64,000 nucleotides of DNA from Rana temporaria (taxonomy: Eukaryota; Chordata; Amphibia; Anura; Ranidae). The position numbers and the translations under genes were made by a program. Position 1 is the first letter of the stretch; each line of letters begins with the position of its first letter. Of the stretch, positions 34,573 through 45,974 are shown piece after piece. The notes under the pieces were generated by a model. The model made no database searches, was not told the DNA's origin, and worked only from the letters and a program-made list of their open reading frames with translations. The stretch is from positions 133,239,483 to 133,303,482 of the forward strand of contig NC_053491.1 in NCBI RefSeq assembly GCF_905171775.1, read 5' to 3'.

Positions 34573-36213
34573 CTACATTGTGATCATTCTAGGATCATTG
34601 GTCAGGTAACTGATCCAAGGGTCCCAGACTTTGTGGAACAATTTCATCTTGTCCTGTGCGATTGCAGTTAACCGTTCGTTCAACATAAGCCAAGACAGTT
34701 TATGTCTAAGTTGATCGAATGGTAAGGCCGCTGACCTCCAATTTCTCGCTATAGTTATTTTAGCTGAGATAAAAATAAATGTAATGAGCCGTCTTTGGGA
34801 TCCGGATGCTTCAGGTACTCTGCCCCCCAGGAGCGCATGTTTTGCAGATTTAACCAAATTGATCTGGGTGAGGGTGTAGACGAAATTATACACCCTGATC
34901 CAGAATCTCCTGACCCTAGGGTATGTCCACCACACATGATAGGTGGATCCCACCTGGCCGCAACCCCTAAAGCACTCCGGAGTGGCCCCAGCACAACGGT
35001 GGCCAATCTGTCCGGAACCATATACCATCTAAATAAGACTTTGTAGTTAGCCTCTATAATGGAGGTGTTAATGAGTGAACGAGATGTGGATTCCGACAAC
35101 CTATGCCACTCATCAACCTCAAGAGTTTCCTGAAGATCCTGCTCCCATTGAAGCATATAGCTCAGAAATGTGACCTCTGACTTTATCAGATTACCTCCAC
35201 AAACTCTCCATGGTACTCATAGTTGTTAGATCACCTTTACGGGCAACACTTTGTAGAAAATGGTATAATTGAGCATACCTAAAACGTTCAGTGACTGGCA
35301 TTTGATATTTGTCTACTAACGTTTGTTCCAATAATATCCCTTTATGGTCACAAAGATCAGCTATTCGTATTAAGCCCTTGTTAGTCCACCATTCAAACAC
35401 AGAGGGAGTGAGGCCCGGGGTGAAATCTCTGTTTTTCAATAGAGGGGTTAGCGGGCCGTGGGGGGATTTAAATTTTCGGGACCTTAAAAGTCTGTCCCAA
35501 ATTTCTAGTGAAAAAGAAAGAGTAGGGCAGAGTATGATCGGTCTCTCCTTCATAGGGAGCCACATAATATAAGAAATAGGTTCAGGACGACAGGAATATG
35601 ATTCCATAGTCATCCAAATGGCTGCAGGCTTTTGGGAATGACACCTTATTAGTTGGGCTAGCTGGGCCACATGGAAGTATTTTATCAGATCAGGCAGTCC
35701 CAGACCCCCTCTTTGTTTTGGAGTGTACAATGTTCCCTGATTCACCCTAGGCCTCTTATCACCCCATATAAACTGCATCATTTTGTTTTGGAATGTTTGG
35801 AGGTCAGATCGAACTAGAGACACAGGCAAAGTACAAAATAAGTATAAAACCTTAGGTAAAATATTCATTTTTATTGAGTGTAGTCTGCCGAACCACGATG
35901 GGGGGTGAATCTGCCACCTAGCTAAGTCCTCAGTCAGGCGTTTGAACAAGGCAGGGTAGTTCCTTCTATACAACAATTGAATGGACGGGGTCAAACTTAC
36001 TCCAAGATAGGAAAGAGCCTCTGACTCCCACCGAAATTGGTACGTTCGTTCAAGTGTCTCCTGGGTAGATTGCAGTAAAGAGAGATTTAGTGCCCTGGAC
36101 TTGTTATGATTAATTTGTAGGCCCGAGATCTCCCGAGAATGGATGCAAGATAGCGTATAAGTTAGGGAGAGAGGTAATAGGTGATCACACTGTCCATAAA
36201 AGGTAATCTGCAA
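34573..36213 (-). pseudogene. L1-like ORF2: C-terminal part after the polymerase core, frameshifted
   Basis: Three minus-strand frames (35191-36213, 34755-35156 and 34573-35028) continue the polymerase end and connection domain (REISGLQINHNKSRALNLSL; YLGVSLTPSIQLLYRRNYPA; MMQFIWGDKRPRVNQGTLY) and the distal domain (TYHVWWTYPRVRRFWIRV). YLG(V/I)..T and (F/L)IW.....R are standard L1 ORF2 motifs. At least two frameshifts separate the pieces. Confidence 0.85.
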
Positions 36214-38347
36214 AGATTAAGCACTTATGCTTACTGTCTCCAAAGACAGTGCCACTGACATCTGGGCTCATGTGGATCCTGATTGCCAAGGACTCTATTG
36301 CCAGGACAAAGAGCAACGGGGATAACGGGCAACCCTGCCTAGTTCCCCTCCTAATAACAAAAGGCGGGGACGAATATCCTCTAAGCCTTAACGACGCTGA
36401 AGGAGAATCATACAGCATCCGCAGGAGAACCAGAAAGCGCTCGCCAAAACCAAAACGACGTAACACGTCAAATAAATGCTCCCAGGAGAGGGAATCGAAC
36501 GCCTTCTGGATGTCCAACGATAGCAGCATTCCCTTCCGTGGTCCCCCGCCATCCCAGTCTGACTGGATAGCCGAAATTAAATTTATAATCCTACAAGTCT
36601 GATCAGAGGCCTGACGATTCGGAACGAAGCCTGCCTGATCTGGATGTATGTAATTTGGAAGGAAGGAATTCAATCTAAAAGCTAACACTTTCGTTAATAT
36701 CTTTAGATCTGTATTGATCAAGGAGATCGGGCGGGAGTTAGCACAATCTCCATGATCTTTTCCCGGTTTTGGAATAACATGCAAGTACGCTGCATTTTCA
36801 TGGTCGGGAACTGCATTTCCCCTTCTCAAGTCATTAAAATAGGAACATAAATGAGGTGCAAGAATCTCTGTGTATTTCCTATAATAATGGCCAGTGAAGC
36901 CATCTGGTCCCGGAGCTTTGGATGGATGGATAGTTTTAATAGCTGCCTGAATTTCAGATACCGTAAATTCTTCATCCATTAATTCCCTATGAGCCTGGGT
37001 AAGTTGGGGCAGTTGTAGGTCATGGAAAAACTGTTCTGCTTTAGATGTCGCATAATTAGGTGGTGGGCTATAAAGTTTAGCATAGAATTTTTGAAATTCT
37101 CTGAGAATGGATTCAGGGTTCTGAGTGGGGTGTCCAGTAGGCAGTCTCAATTTAGGTAGCGTCGGAATGTATTGTCGAGGTACTAATTTCCTAGCCAGCA
37201 TAGTGGTGGGTTTGTCGCCCATTGTGTAGTATTTATGCTTAGACCATGCTTGGGTGGTCAGACTAAGATTTAGTGCCAGTCTTGCCTCATCAATCTTGTA
37301 TCTAATGTCGGTCTGGGGAGTTCTACGCTGTTCCTCCAGTAGTTCGTCTAAGTCTGCCTCCAATTGTTTAACTGTTTGCTCGCGGTTTCTTTTTAATCTG
37401 GCCGCCATTTGTATTAATCTACCCCGTATCGTGACATTGTGAGCCACCCAGTTAATGGCTGGAGAGGTGTCTGAGGGTTTATTCGTCTCAAAGTAATCCT
37501 GTATATCCTTTTCAATCTCAGCATATAGTAAGGGGTCATTCAATAAACTTGCATTAAGTCTCCATGAAGAGGGGCCAGATTTAGACCAAAGTCCCTTGAC
37601 GGATAGCTTAATCGGAGAATGGTCTGACCACGGGGTGGATAGTATTTTAACCGACGTTATGTACGGAAGCAAGGGGGTGCGCAGTAGGATGTGGTCTATC
37701 CGGGAATAGGTGCGATGTACCCGTGAGAAGTGAGTGTAATCTCTAGCTGTGGGATTACATTCCCTTCAGGCATCTATCAAGTCGTAAAGGTGAAGTAGGC
37801 GCGCAACCCTGTTACTGTCAGTCGGTGGTCTTTTAAGGATTGGTTTGGCAGGGTCAGACTTGTCCATTACCCTATCTAACAGGATATTGCTATCCCCACC
37901 CAGGATCACCTGTCCCTGTATCTTGGGCATCGACACTCTAAGCATTTTGCTAAAGAATTCAACCTGTCCCGTATTTAGGGTATAATATGATATAAAGGAG
38001 ACCAATTGATCATGGAGGCGACCAGCCACCATCACGTATCTGCCCCCCTTGTCCTTTACCACTGTGAGGGGCGTGAAGGGAGTCCGCTTAGAAAAGCAGA
38101 CCGCCACACTACCCCGCTTGGCAGGGCCGCAGGCCAAGTAGAATTGTGGGTATTTCACATTCAGATATCTAGGGGCCGATGTCTTACAAAAATGGGTCTC
38201 CTGCAATAGGAGGACATTCGCTTTTTGTTTTTGGTAAAATTGGAAAGCTTTGGTTCTTTTAACGGGTGAATTAAAACCATGCACATTATGAGTGATGATC
38301 GAATAATCTGTGGGATAACCACTAGCCATCGTGGTAGGGCAGAGCAC
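36185..38347 (-). pseudogene. L1-like ORF2: endonuclease and reverse transcriptase, broken
   Basis: The endonuclease (37766-38347) is separated by a stop near 37765 from the reverse transcriptase (36185-37672). The endonuclease contains N-V-H-G, QETHF and GGDSN, so its active-site pattern is partly kept. In the polymerase the catalytic FADD motif reads FADY, losing the second Asp, and the frame shifts just after. The element cannot encode an active enzyme. Families of this type copy themselves by target-primed reverse transcription. Confidence 0.88.
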
Positions 38348-38350
38348 TCT

Positions 38351-39600
38351 TACCTTGTGTCAACCTGGGCGAGCATGAAGCAGCTGGAGCAAGCGACCGT
38401 AGCTTCACTGAGAACCAGGACCAGACAATCACTACGGAGCACAGAGTCAAAACTTGAAAGGGCAGGGAAGAGTCAGGAAGAAAAAGAGAAGAAAAAAACA
38501 AATAAACAAGAGTAAAATAAACATGCCTATAACACTAACTGTAAACCTGAGACAGTTAGCAACATTTTGGGGAAAAACCCCAACCGGATACAACGTCCAG
38601 ATACGTATATGCAAGGGTACCCTCCTTCGTAGAGGAGATGTAGTCTCGCAACTGGATGGCATGAATAGCCGCCCCGACCCAAATTATTAAAACCTCTAAT
38701 ACAGGTCAGCAAGGAATAACCATTTATGGAATACAGTCCAGTTTCAGCAAAAAAAAAACACCCATTCATCCCTCTTGTCTTTTCCATTTCCTTCTCCTAC
38801 AAAAAATATATAACGGGGGCTAACACAACATTATGCTTTCAAAGTTTCCAGCCAATCGCAGGCCTAGACCAGCCCGAGATGAATGTTTTTATAGAAAAAA
38901 AAATGTCTCTAACCCCTCTAAAAATATATAATAAAAAAAAAAAATGAAGAAACACAGACAAAAGAAAAACTATCGATCAACTCTTCTGGTTACGCCAGGA
39001 ACTGCACTTCTTACTTGAAACCCATAGCTGTGCTATTTAAAATGATACTGCTGCTTGTCAATTTTACACTGCTGTTTCATCTGCAGTCTCTTGATTCTTG
39101 TAGTAAAACACCTGACTGTACTATTTTTCTCTTCCACATTTCAACCAATTCTCCTTCCTTAAAATGTTCTACTCTCCAATGTTATACTGCTGTATTATCT
39201 GCAGTCTCCTAATTCTTAATAAGTGTTTAATAGCACATGGCCAGTGGCAGGACCGTTTTTCATCAGCAAGAACAGGGATAGCTGCACCAAGCTACTGGCC
39301 AATTTATATGTGCAGCTATTATCTACCTATGTTTTTTACATTTTTTTTGCAGTGGTAAATGTCCCATGGCAATGCCCAGCCTGCCATACCTTTTTTGACA
39401 GTAATTTGCCTATTAGACCTAAAATTTGTCCGAATGTACTAACAGGATTTACTGCCTAATAGACTTCAAAGGGATTCACTAAGTTCGTGTTCACCAAATT
39501 TCAAAAAGGACTTTGCAAACTTGTGAATCAAACATAGATTCACTCATCGCTAATGTGCAATTGTACTTTTTATATAAACATACTTGTAAACTTCAGCCCA
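38351..39600. other. Sequence 5' of the L1-like ORF2 and unassigned intron
   Basis: The first few hundred bases may be the LINE's ORF1/ORF2 junction, but I see no clear ORF1 motif. Two copies of a ctgctg-tt-tcatctgcagtctc-like phrase (39070-39100 and 39190-39210) are present. No gene is supported. Confidence 0.35.
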
Positions 39601-39609
39601 AATCACTAT

Positions 39610-39805
39610 GTTGAATACAAGGATGCACACCATGACATCACTTTCTTCAAAAATCTTTATTAAACAGAACAGTGCACAACCAGACCCCTGCCTATGAGGC
39701 CCACTCCTCTAACACATGTTACCCATTTATTGGGGATCTGGATGTGCACTGATCTGTTAAATATATATTTTTTTGAAAGTGACATCATCAAAGTGTGACT
39801 TTGCT
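39610..39805. mobile_element. Small foldback element (atgacatcactttc arms)
   Basis: Left gacatcactttcttcaaaaa and cagaacagtgcacaa pair with tgtgcactgatctg and ttttttgaaagtgacatcat at 39744-39788. Non-coding. Confidence 0.7.
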
Positions 39806-40085
39806 TTCAAAATAGCGTTTGTATGAAGCTGAAACAGACTCCACAGACTACAGCAAGGGACAGTACTCACAGCTTGGCAGCAGCAATAACTTTGGAGTTT
39901 CTTTAATAGTACTGCCCAGTAACATAAGATATTCATAATAGAAATTACTACATGTTTCATTCAGTTTTGAAGATTATTTGAAAGAATAGTCAACAATACA
40001 ATGTATCATGTTTTGTAGATATTGAATAACAAAATCAATACAAAGTATTCAATGTTAAACCTGTTTTATTGTTTTCCACTACTAG

Positions 40086-40297
40086 ATATGCAGGTTCCCA
40101 CTATAGAAAAATCTCATAGCAGCCCTGGTAGCTCAAAGTCATCCTCTGAGGGACACCTCCGTTCACATGGACCATCACGTAGCCAAAGTAAAGGCAGTGT
40201 CACTCAGACCCACCTTGAAGATGCTGGAGCAGCCATCGCTGCTGCCGAAGCAGCTGTCCAACAGCTTCGCCTTCAACCAAGTAAAAGACGCAAATAA
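40086..40297 (+). CDS. PCLO: PCLO exon with alternative ends: internal exon to 40280, or terminal exon with stop at 40295-40297
   Basis: The acceptor is actactag. It encodes DMQVPTIEKSHSSPGSSKSS, then SEGHLRSHGPSRSQSKG, HLEDAGAAIAAAEAAVQQLR and LQPSKRRK before taa. The AAIAAAEAAVQQLR part should form a helix. The bases a|gtaaaa at 40280-40281 are a plausible donor: splicing there gives LQP then a Thr or other residue from the next exon and continues towards C2B. Reading through gives SKRRK and a stop, so C2B is lost. In mammals, C2A-only Piccolo variants are known beside the long form. The exon therefore has two readings and both are kept here. The long-form length is 195 bases, compatible in phase with the exons at 42376 and 49680. 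Confidence 0.93.
40281..40286 (+). promoter_or_regulatory. PCLO: Alternative 5' splice site (gtaaaa) deciding C2A-only versus C2A+C2B forms
   Basis: The donor is embedded inside the last codons of the short form (Ser-Lys-Arg-Arg-Lys-stop). It is a weak consensus (a|gtaaaa rather than g|gtaagt), which would allow intron retention. Phase matches the next two exons. Use of this site is inferred, not shown. Confidence 0.75.
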
Positions 40298-42215
40298 ATT
40301 CCTCAGCATGGCAGCTTAATGTTCATCTGTTGCCTTTCCTGCTGTTTCCCCTTGTTGACCATTATTTGTTGTCACTACTTGTTCACCTTGTTAAATGTCC
40401 TTTATTGTGAAAATTGTGTCCACATTTAATATGTGTTACCTAACTTTTTGTTTACTGATACTTAATGAAACTGGCTGTTTCCTCATTGGTTCATACTACC
40501 ATCAAAGTGTTTTCATCTTGTATATTGTCTGTTATGCCCCATAGTGTTGATTACTTGTTCAACTTCTGTGGGTTTAGTCTTCATTACTGTTTTTTTTTAA
40601 TTAGTTTGAGAATCATAAAGTTGAGAACATTTTATACATACATATTCCCTTTTGCATCATCTACATTTAAACATTTATTCATTAACAAATATTTTAAGAA
40701 AACCTATGTATGTGATCGCTACAGTATAACCATTGGCTACACCAGACCAGTCATAACACCAAATCGCATTATTGTAAAGACAAATTCTCATACCATTCTA
40801 AGTGAATGCGTATTATCACCGCATGCTCATACATATATTCCTAATATGTAAAAAAAATTAAGTGTATTTATGTATTTTGACATTGTAGAATTACTGTCTA
40901 GAGTCTAGATTGTTTATCTTATCAAGATCAAACTTTTTGTTTGTGGTACAGATGAAAAAGAAGCTCTATAGATAGGCACGCATAAAGTTGTCAAATAAAG
41001 GGTAAATTCTACTTAGCAAAAAAATCTACAGTGTGATACAGTATGTACAGGGCTGGAACTATGTCCCATAATTGTTAAAACTTAGCTTTCTAACAGAAAT
41101 ATTTATTATCTTTTTAAACAGTGCATATCAATGGTATGTTACACTGCAAAAATAGATTGAGGTTGGTCACCACTAACAATTTTCAGTTTAAGGGAGTCTT
41201 GCATAGTTAAAATAGCCATGAGATACATTGTAAATTAACATGTTTTTTTGTATTGTATTATAAAAGTCATTCAATATAATGTACATAATATTATTAAAGT
41301 GTCAGTTGGATATTAAAAAAAAGACAGTATTGTAAAAATAATATCAGTTCTGTAAAATGTAACAGACATTTTGATGTAAGGGCTTAATGTATATGAAATC
41401 ATTTGAAACAAAGGAAGGTATAGACCATACTTAGTGATACTAGTTACATGGAAATATGTTCTCAAAAATAAAAAAATAAACACTTTAGTTGGTCATATGA
41501 GGCAGTAATCAGAGTCAGGATTTCTTTTGAAATTCCCTCATATTTGTTGAAGTTGCTAAAGCATAAAGTTGTATTTATCATTTACAGTGAGGCAACCTGG
41601 CCAATGTAGACTTTAACTGTGGGACATAACATGTTTAAATTTTACAGCAGGGTATTCCCATTTATTAAAATGTAGTTGGCAAATTAGGGAAGATAGTGGT
41701 AATATTTTTTACATAGTCACCTGACTCTGATCAGTATGGTTAAATGTCTGGTTGTACAAACTCACAGCTAAAATTACAACCAATCATTGGTATAATCCAT
41801 GTCACAGTGGACTATGCAACAGATTTCTGATTATTTGCCTGTTATTTTCAGATATGTAAACAAAGACCAATTATAGAGACAGCAATATTAAACACTGAAA
41901 CTATGATTCCTTATGTTAAAGCAAGCACTTTTGTTGTAAATAATAATTTGCTTTTGTTTTAACCTTATGGTATAGCTATTTATATTTATGCATCAACAGA
42001 AACAAGAAATCCATTTCCTAAACAGCGCTATTGTAATGTTATGGAATATGACTTGTTCTTACAATCAGGAGCCCAGAGTTTTTCGCTTAAGTGAATGAAA
42101 ATTTTCTAAGAGACATACTTGTGTTTGTCACAGAAATTTGTTATTGCATGTCTTCTCACAGGATTAGAACCATGGTGGGAAACATTTTAAACCAATAAAA
42201 AGAAACAGCCAGTTT
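40298..42215 (+). other. PCLO: Probable 3' UTR of the short PCLO transcript
   Basis: After the stop at 40297 comes about 1.9 kb of AT-rich sequence in which I see no transposon termini, palindromes or LINE fragments. This contrasts with the crowded introns on both sides. AATAAA hexamers occur at 40994-40999, 41467-41472, 41475-41480 and 42194-42199. The last lies about 180 bases before the probable cassette exon. I infer a 3' UTR ending near one of these. The cleavage site was not determined. Confidence 0.6.
42194..42199 (+). promoter_or_regulatory. Candidate polyadenylation signal AATAAA
   Basis: A canonical hexamer near the end of the repeat-free block after the short-form stop. It is followed by A/T-rich sequence and, within 40 bases, a GT-rich stretch (gctgtgcatgtggtgtctctttt), which is a typical downstream element. 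Confidence 0.45.
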
Positions 42216-42375
42216 TAAAGCCCCTTAATGCTGTGCATGTGGTGTCTCTTTTGATGTTAAAAACACTACCTATCTGAATACAGAAAAGAACACTTCTGTT
42301 TGCATGAATAACATTTAAGCTGGTTCCATCTGAGGATACATACTATGGGTTTCCATTTCACCCACACTGCCACAG

Positions 42376-42555
42376 CAGCACATAAAAGCGATAAGTGTAA
42401 TTATGCCAGGAAGCAGCATAGACACAGCATAGCAGGAGTACTCCCAATTCAAAGAACTCAGTCTGACAATCTGCCTTCACCAGCAAATGACAGCAAAGAC
42501 CAAAGCCAGCTTGCACTCAAGAAGGTGATGTCTGATGGGTCCGTCAAGGCTGAAG
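42376..42555 (+). CDS. PCLO: Probable PCLO cassette exon, 60 codons, phase 1-1
   Basis: The stretch is preceded by a pyrimidine-rich tract (tttccatttcacccacactgccacag) and followed by the donor gtaaag at 42556. In the frame set by the neighbours it encodes AHKSDKCNYARKQHRHSIAG, VLPIQRTQSDNLPSPANDSK, then DQSQLALKKVMSDGSVKAE. It is exactly 180 bases, starts with two bases of a codon and ends with one, so it can be inserted between the exon ending at 40280 and the exon at 49680 without a frame change. The peptide looks like constrained protein, with a basic RKQHRHS patch and an RTQSDN candidate phosphosite, rather than random translation. An alternative acceptor three bases later (42379) is possible. 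I do not recall this segment in the canonical human sequence, so its isoform status is an inference. Confidence 0.75.
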
Positions 42556-42612
42556 GTAAAGAGTGATATTACTATCTGTCATAAAATTTACTAACTGATT
42601 GCTGTTTCCCTA

Positions 42613-42928
42613 TACAGGCAGTCCCGAGTTATGAACACCCGAGTTACGAAAGACTACTACTTACAAACTGCCTCAAATGCTGGCCACTTGTGCTCCATGA
42701 TGGTCCTGGATACCTCCGAGCACCTCCAAACACATCCCACACTGCAGTACTACATGTACTGCATGGCCAGAAGAGCCCCAGACAACATAACAAGCGCCCG
42801 GAACATCCCATATCCATGCACAGGCGGAAGTTACACTTACAAATGCAGTGTTCCGACTTACGAACAAATTCCACTTATGAACAAACCTACAGTCCTTATT
42901 GTGTTCGTAACTTGGGGACTGCCTGTAG
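42613..42928. mobile_element. Foldback element (acaggcagtcccgagtt ends) next to the cassette exon
   Basis: The left end tacaggcagtcccgagttatgaacac is mirrored by gtgttcgtaacttggggactgcctgta at 42901-42927. Internal acttacgaa/ttcgtaa motifs repeat. It begins 58 bases after the donor of the cassette exon. Confidence 0.85.
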
Positions 42929-43014
42929 TAAAATCACTGCTATGATATCAACAACATTGCAAGTTCTTGTGAAAATAAAATGTATTTTCAGGAAAGGCCC
43001 ACTTTTAAAGAGCA

Positions 43015-43660
43015 TGGGGCAGATCCACAAAGATCTGCCCCGGCGCATCGTATATGAGATACCCTACGCCGCCGTACCTTACCTGGCTTTGGTTCGAATC
43101 CATAAAGATTTTGCGCCATAAGTTACGGCGGCGTAGTGTATCTCAAGCGGCGTAACGGCGCGGAATTCAAATGCGGCGAGTAGGGGGTGTGTTTCATTAA
43201 AATGAAGCGCGTCCCCGCGCCGAACGAACTGCGCATGCGCCGTCCCTAAATTTCCCGCCGTGCATTGCGCAAAATTACGTCATTTTTTTTAACAGACGTG
43301 AATTACGTCCATCCCAATTCACGAATGACTTACGCAAACAAAAAAAAATTCAAATTAAACGCGGGAACGATGGCCATACTTAACATAGCAGGTTTAACTA
43401 TACGCCACAGGATAGCAGCTTTAACTATACGCCGGAAAAAGCCGACTAGAGACGACGTGAAAAAATGCGACGGCCTCTCGTACGTTCGTGGATCGTCGGA
43501 AATAGTTAATTTGCATACCCGACGCGGAAAACGACGGGAACGCCACCCAGCGGACGACGAAGAATTGCATCTTAGATCCGAAGGCGTACGATAGACGTAC
43601 GCCTGTCGGATCTAACCCAGATGCCGTTGTATCTTGTTTTGCTCTGTGGATCTGCCCCCA
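43015..43660. mobile_element. Family E foldback element, copy 2
   Basis: The left end ggggcagatccacaaagatc is mirrored by gctctgtggatctgccccc at 43641-43659. The interior is rich in CG (cggcggcgtag, ccgcgcc) and contains lagging inverted pairs (cgtacgatagacgtacg). No protein. Confidence 0.85.
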
Positions 43661-43724
43661 TATATAGCAGTTCTGTTTTAATTTCATGTTTTTTTCATAT
43701 GGTAAAACTTAGGGAACATAAAGG

Positions 43725-43866
43725 TTGATTTAGTAAAACTGGAGAGTAGAAAATATGGTGCAGCTGTGCATTATAGCCAATCAGTTTCTAACTTCAGCTT
43801 GTTCAATTAAGCTTTGACAAAAACACCAGATTTTGCACTCTCCAGTTTTAGTCAATAAACCAAATA
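43725..43866. mobile_element. Short palindromic element related to 9190-9346
   Basis: Begins ggttgatttagtaaaactggagag and ends ctctccagttttagtcaataaacc. About 140 bases. Confidence 0.75.
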
Positions 43867-44172
43867 GTTTTTGCCTGCACAGACTGTTGGCATCTCTCTA
43901 CTCTTGATATGTCACGCTGATGGGTTCTTACAGGTTTCCCTGTAAATTGAAGTTAAATTCAATACCGTGTTTCCAAATTACTGCAACAATGTTAAAACCC
44001 AGGTTGTTAATGTGGGCTGGACTGCAAAAGACCAATGGGGGTTTCATATCACTATACTATTGAATGTTAAAGCCTATTACAAATGGTCATATAGTATTTA
44101 TGCAGGATCATTTTGGCAGTAAGATCCTGCATAAAAAGTCATCCATACTGCATTTAAACTCATAAAGACATA

Positions 44173-45774
44173 CAGTGGGGATCGAAAGTTTGGGCACCCC
44201 AGGTAAAAATTTGTATTAATGTGCATAACGAAGCCAAGGAAAGATGGAAAAATCTCCAAAAGGCATCACATTACAGATTAGACATTCTTATAATATGTCA
44301 AAAAAAGTTAGAATTTATTTCCATCATTTACACTTTCAAGATTACAGAAAACAAAAAAATGGCATCTGCAAAAGTTTGGGCTCCCTGCAGAGTTAATATC
44401 TTGTACTGCCCCCTTTGGCAAGTATCACAGCTTGTAAACGCTTTTTGTAGCCAGCCAAGAGTCTTTCAATTCTTGTTTGAGGTATCTTTGCCCATTCTTC
44501 CTTACAAAAGTCTTCCAGTTCTTTGAGATTTCTGGGCTGTCTGTCACGCACTGCTCTTTTAAGGTCTATCCATAGATTTTCAATTATGTTGAGGTCAGGA
44601 GATTGTGAAGGCCATGGCAAAACCTTCAGTTTACTTCTCTTGATGTAACCCCCGTGGATTTTGAGGTGCGTTTAGGATCATTATCCATTTGTAGAAGCCA
44701 TCATCTCTTTAACTTCAGCTTTTTCACAGATGGCATCAAGTTTCCATCCAAAATTTGCTGAAATTTTATTGAATCCATTTTTCCTTCTACTCGTGAAATG
44801 TTCCCTGTGCCACTGGCTGCAATACAACCCCAAAGCATGATTGATCCACCCCCATGCTTAACAGTTGGGCAGAGGTTCTTTTCATTAAATTCTGTGCCCT
44901 TTCCAAACGTACCTTTGCTCATTCCGGCCAAAAATTTATATTCTAAACTCATCGGTCCACAGAACTTGTTTTCAAAATGCATCAGGCTTGTCTATATGTT
45001 CATTTACAAAGTTCAAACACTGATTTTTGTGGTGAGGAGGTAAAAGAGGTTTTCTTCTGATGTCTCTTCCATGAAGACCATATTTGTACAAGTATCTCTT
45101 TATAGTGGAATAGTGTACCACAACTCCAGTGTCTGCCAGATCTTTCTGGAGGGATCGTGCAGTCAAACGTGGGTTTTGAATTGCTTTTCTCACAATCCTG
45201 TGAGCTGTTCTGTCTGATATTTTTCTTGGTCTTCCAGATCTTGCTTTAACTTCCACTGTTCCTGATGACTGCCATTTCTTAATTACATCCTGAACAGAGG
45301 ATATTGACATCTCAAAACGCTTTGCTATCTTCTTATAGCCTTCTCCAGCTTTGTGAGCATCAACTATTTTCAGTTTCAGTTTTCTAGACAACTGCTTAGA
45401 AGAGCCCATGGTGCTGATTGTTGGGGCAAGGTCAGATGAGTCTGGGCATTTAAAACCTTTGAGGTTGACATCACCTGGTCTTCCCAGACAATGATTGAGA
45501 ACAATCCATGACACTGGCAGGTCTTAGCTTTGCAAAGGGGGCAGTGCATGATATAAATTCTGCAGGGTGCCCAAACATTTGCAGATGCCATTTTTTTGTT
45601 TTCTGTAATTTTGAAAGTGTAAATGATGGAAATAAAATCTAACTTTTTTTGACATATAAGAATGTCTTATCTGTAATTTGATGCCTTTTGGAGATTTTTC
45701 CATCTTTCCTTGGCTTTGTTATGCACATTAATACAAATCTTTACCTTGGGTGCCCAAACTTTCGAACCCCACTG
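44173..45774 (-). mobile_element. Tc1-like transposon, copy 2, 1602 bases, with TA duplication
   Basis: The terminal repeats are cagtggggatcgaaagtttgggcaccc at 44173 and gggtgcccaaactttcgaaccccactg ending 45774. TA lies on each side (44171-44172 and 45775-45776). Both repeats are long (over 150 bases): attaatgtgcataacgaagccaagg on the left pairs with ccttggctttgttatgcacattaat on the right. The transposase is on the minus strand. Confidence 0.95.
44393..45420 (-). pseudogene. Tc1-type transposase of copy 2, frameshifted
   Basis: Three minus-strand frames cover the enzyme. The first (to about 45410) starts MGSSKQLSRKLKLKIVDAHK and has the paired helix-turn-helix region GEGYKKIAKRFEMSISSVQD, the GRPRK minor-groove motif and LTARSLQKDLADTG. 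The second has NLCPTVKHGGGSIMLWGC. The third has SPDLNIIENLWIDLKR, with the third catalytic residue. The DNDPK motif sits in a further frame around 44660-44690. The region of the first catalytic Asp is scrambled by a frameshift near 44980. Not functional. Confidence 0.9.
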
Positions 45775-45974
45775 TACTGTAAATGTGCTTATGTCCATAT
45801 TAGTTGGACTTGTGCACTATGCATCTGTGCCACTGATACTTATTGTTTACATGTAGAGCCTGAATGCATTCAAGTGGTGGCAACCTAAGTGCAGAATGAC
45901 TTTGGATACAGTCTTTCTGTACCCGCGCTAACCACTGCATGAATGACTCTTTCAAGTTTCAGATGTAAACATCA

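Larger units (their letters stand above)
33720..38350 (-). mobile_element. L1-like LINE, nearly full ORF2, split by a family B element
   Basis: Minus-strand frames run from about 38347 down to about 34570. They contain an AP-endonuclease part (ITHNVHGFNSPVKR, LLLQETHF, ILGGDSNILLDR), a reverse transcriptase (KAPGPDGFTGHYYRKY; SRPISLINTDLKILTKVLA; HPDQAGFVPNRQASDQ; LLSLDIQKAFDSLSWEH; GTRQGCPLSPLLFVLAIESL) and a C-terminal Cys-rich end (GATPECFRGCGQ). Sequence 33720-34027 appears to be its 3' UTR, continuing beyond the foldback element at 34031-34549. No poly(A) tail was seen. Orientation is opposite to PCLO. Confidence 0.88.
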
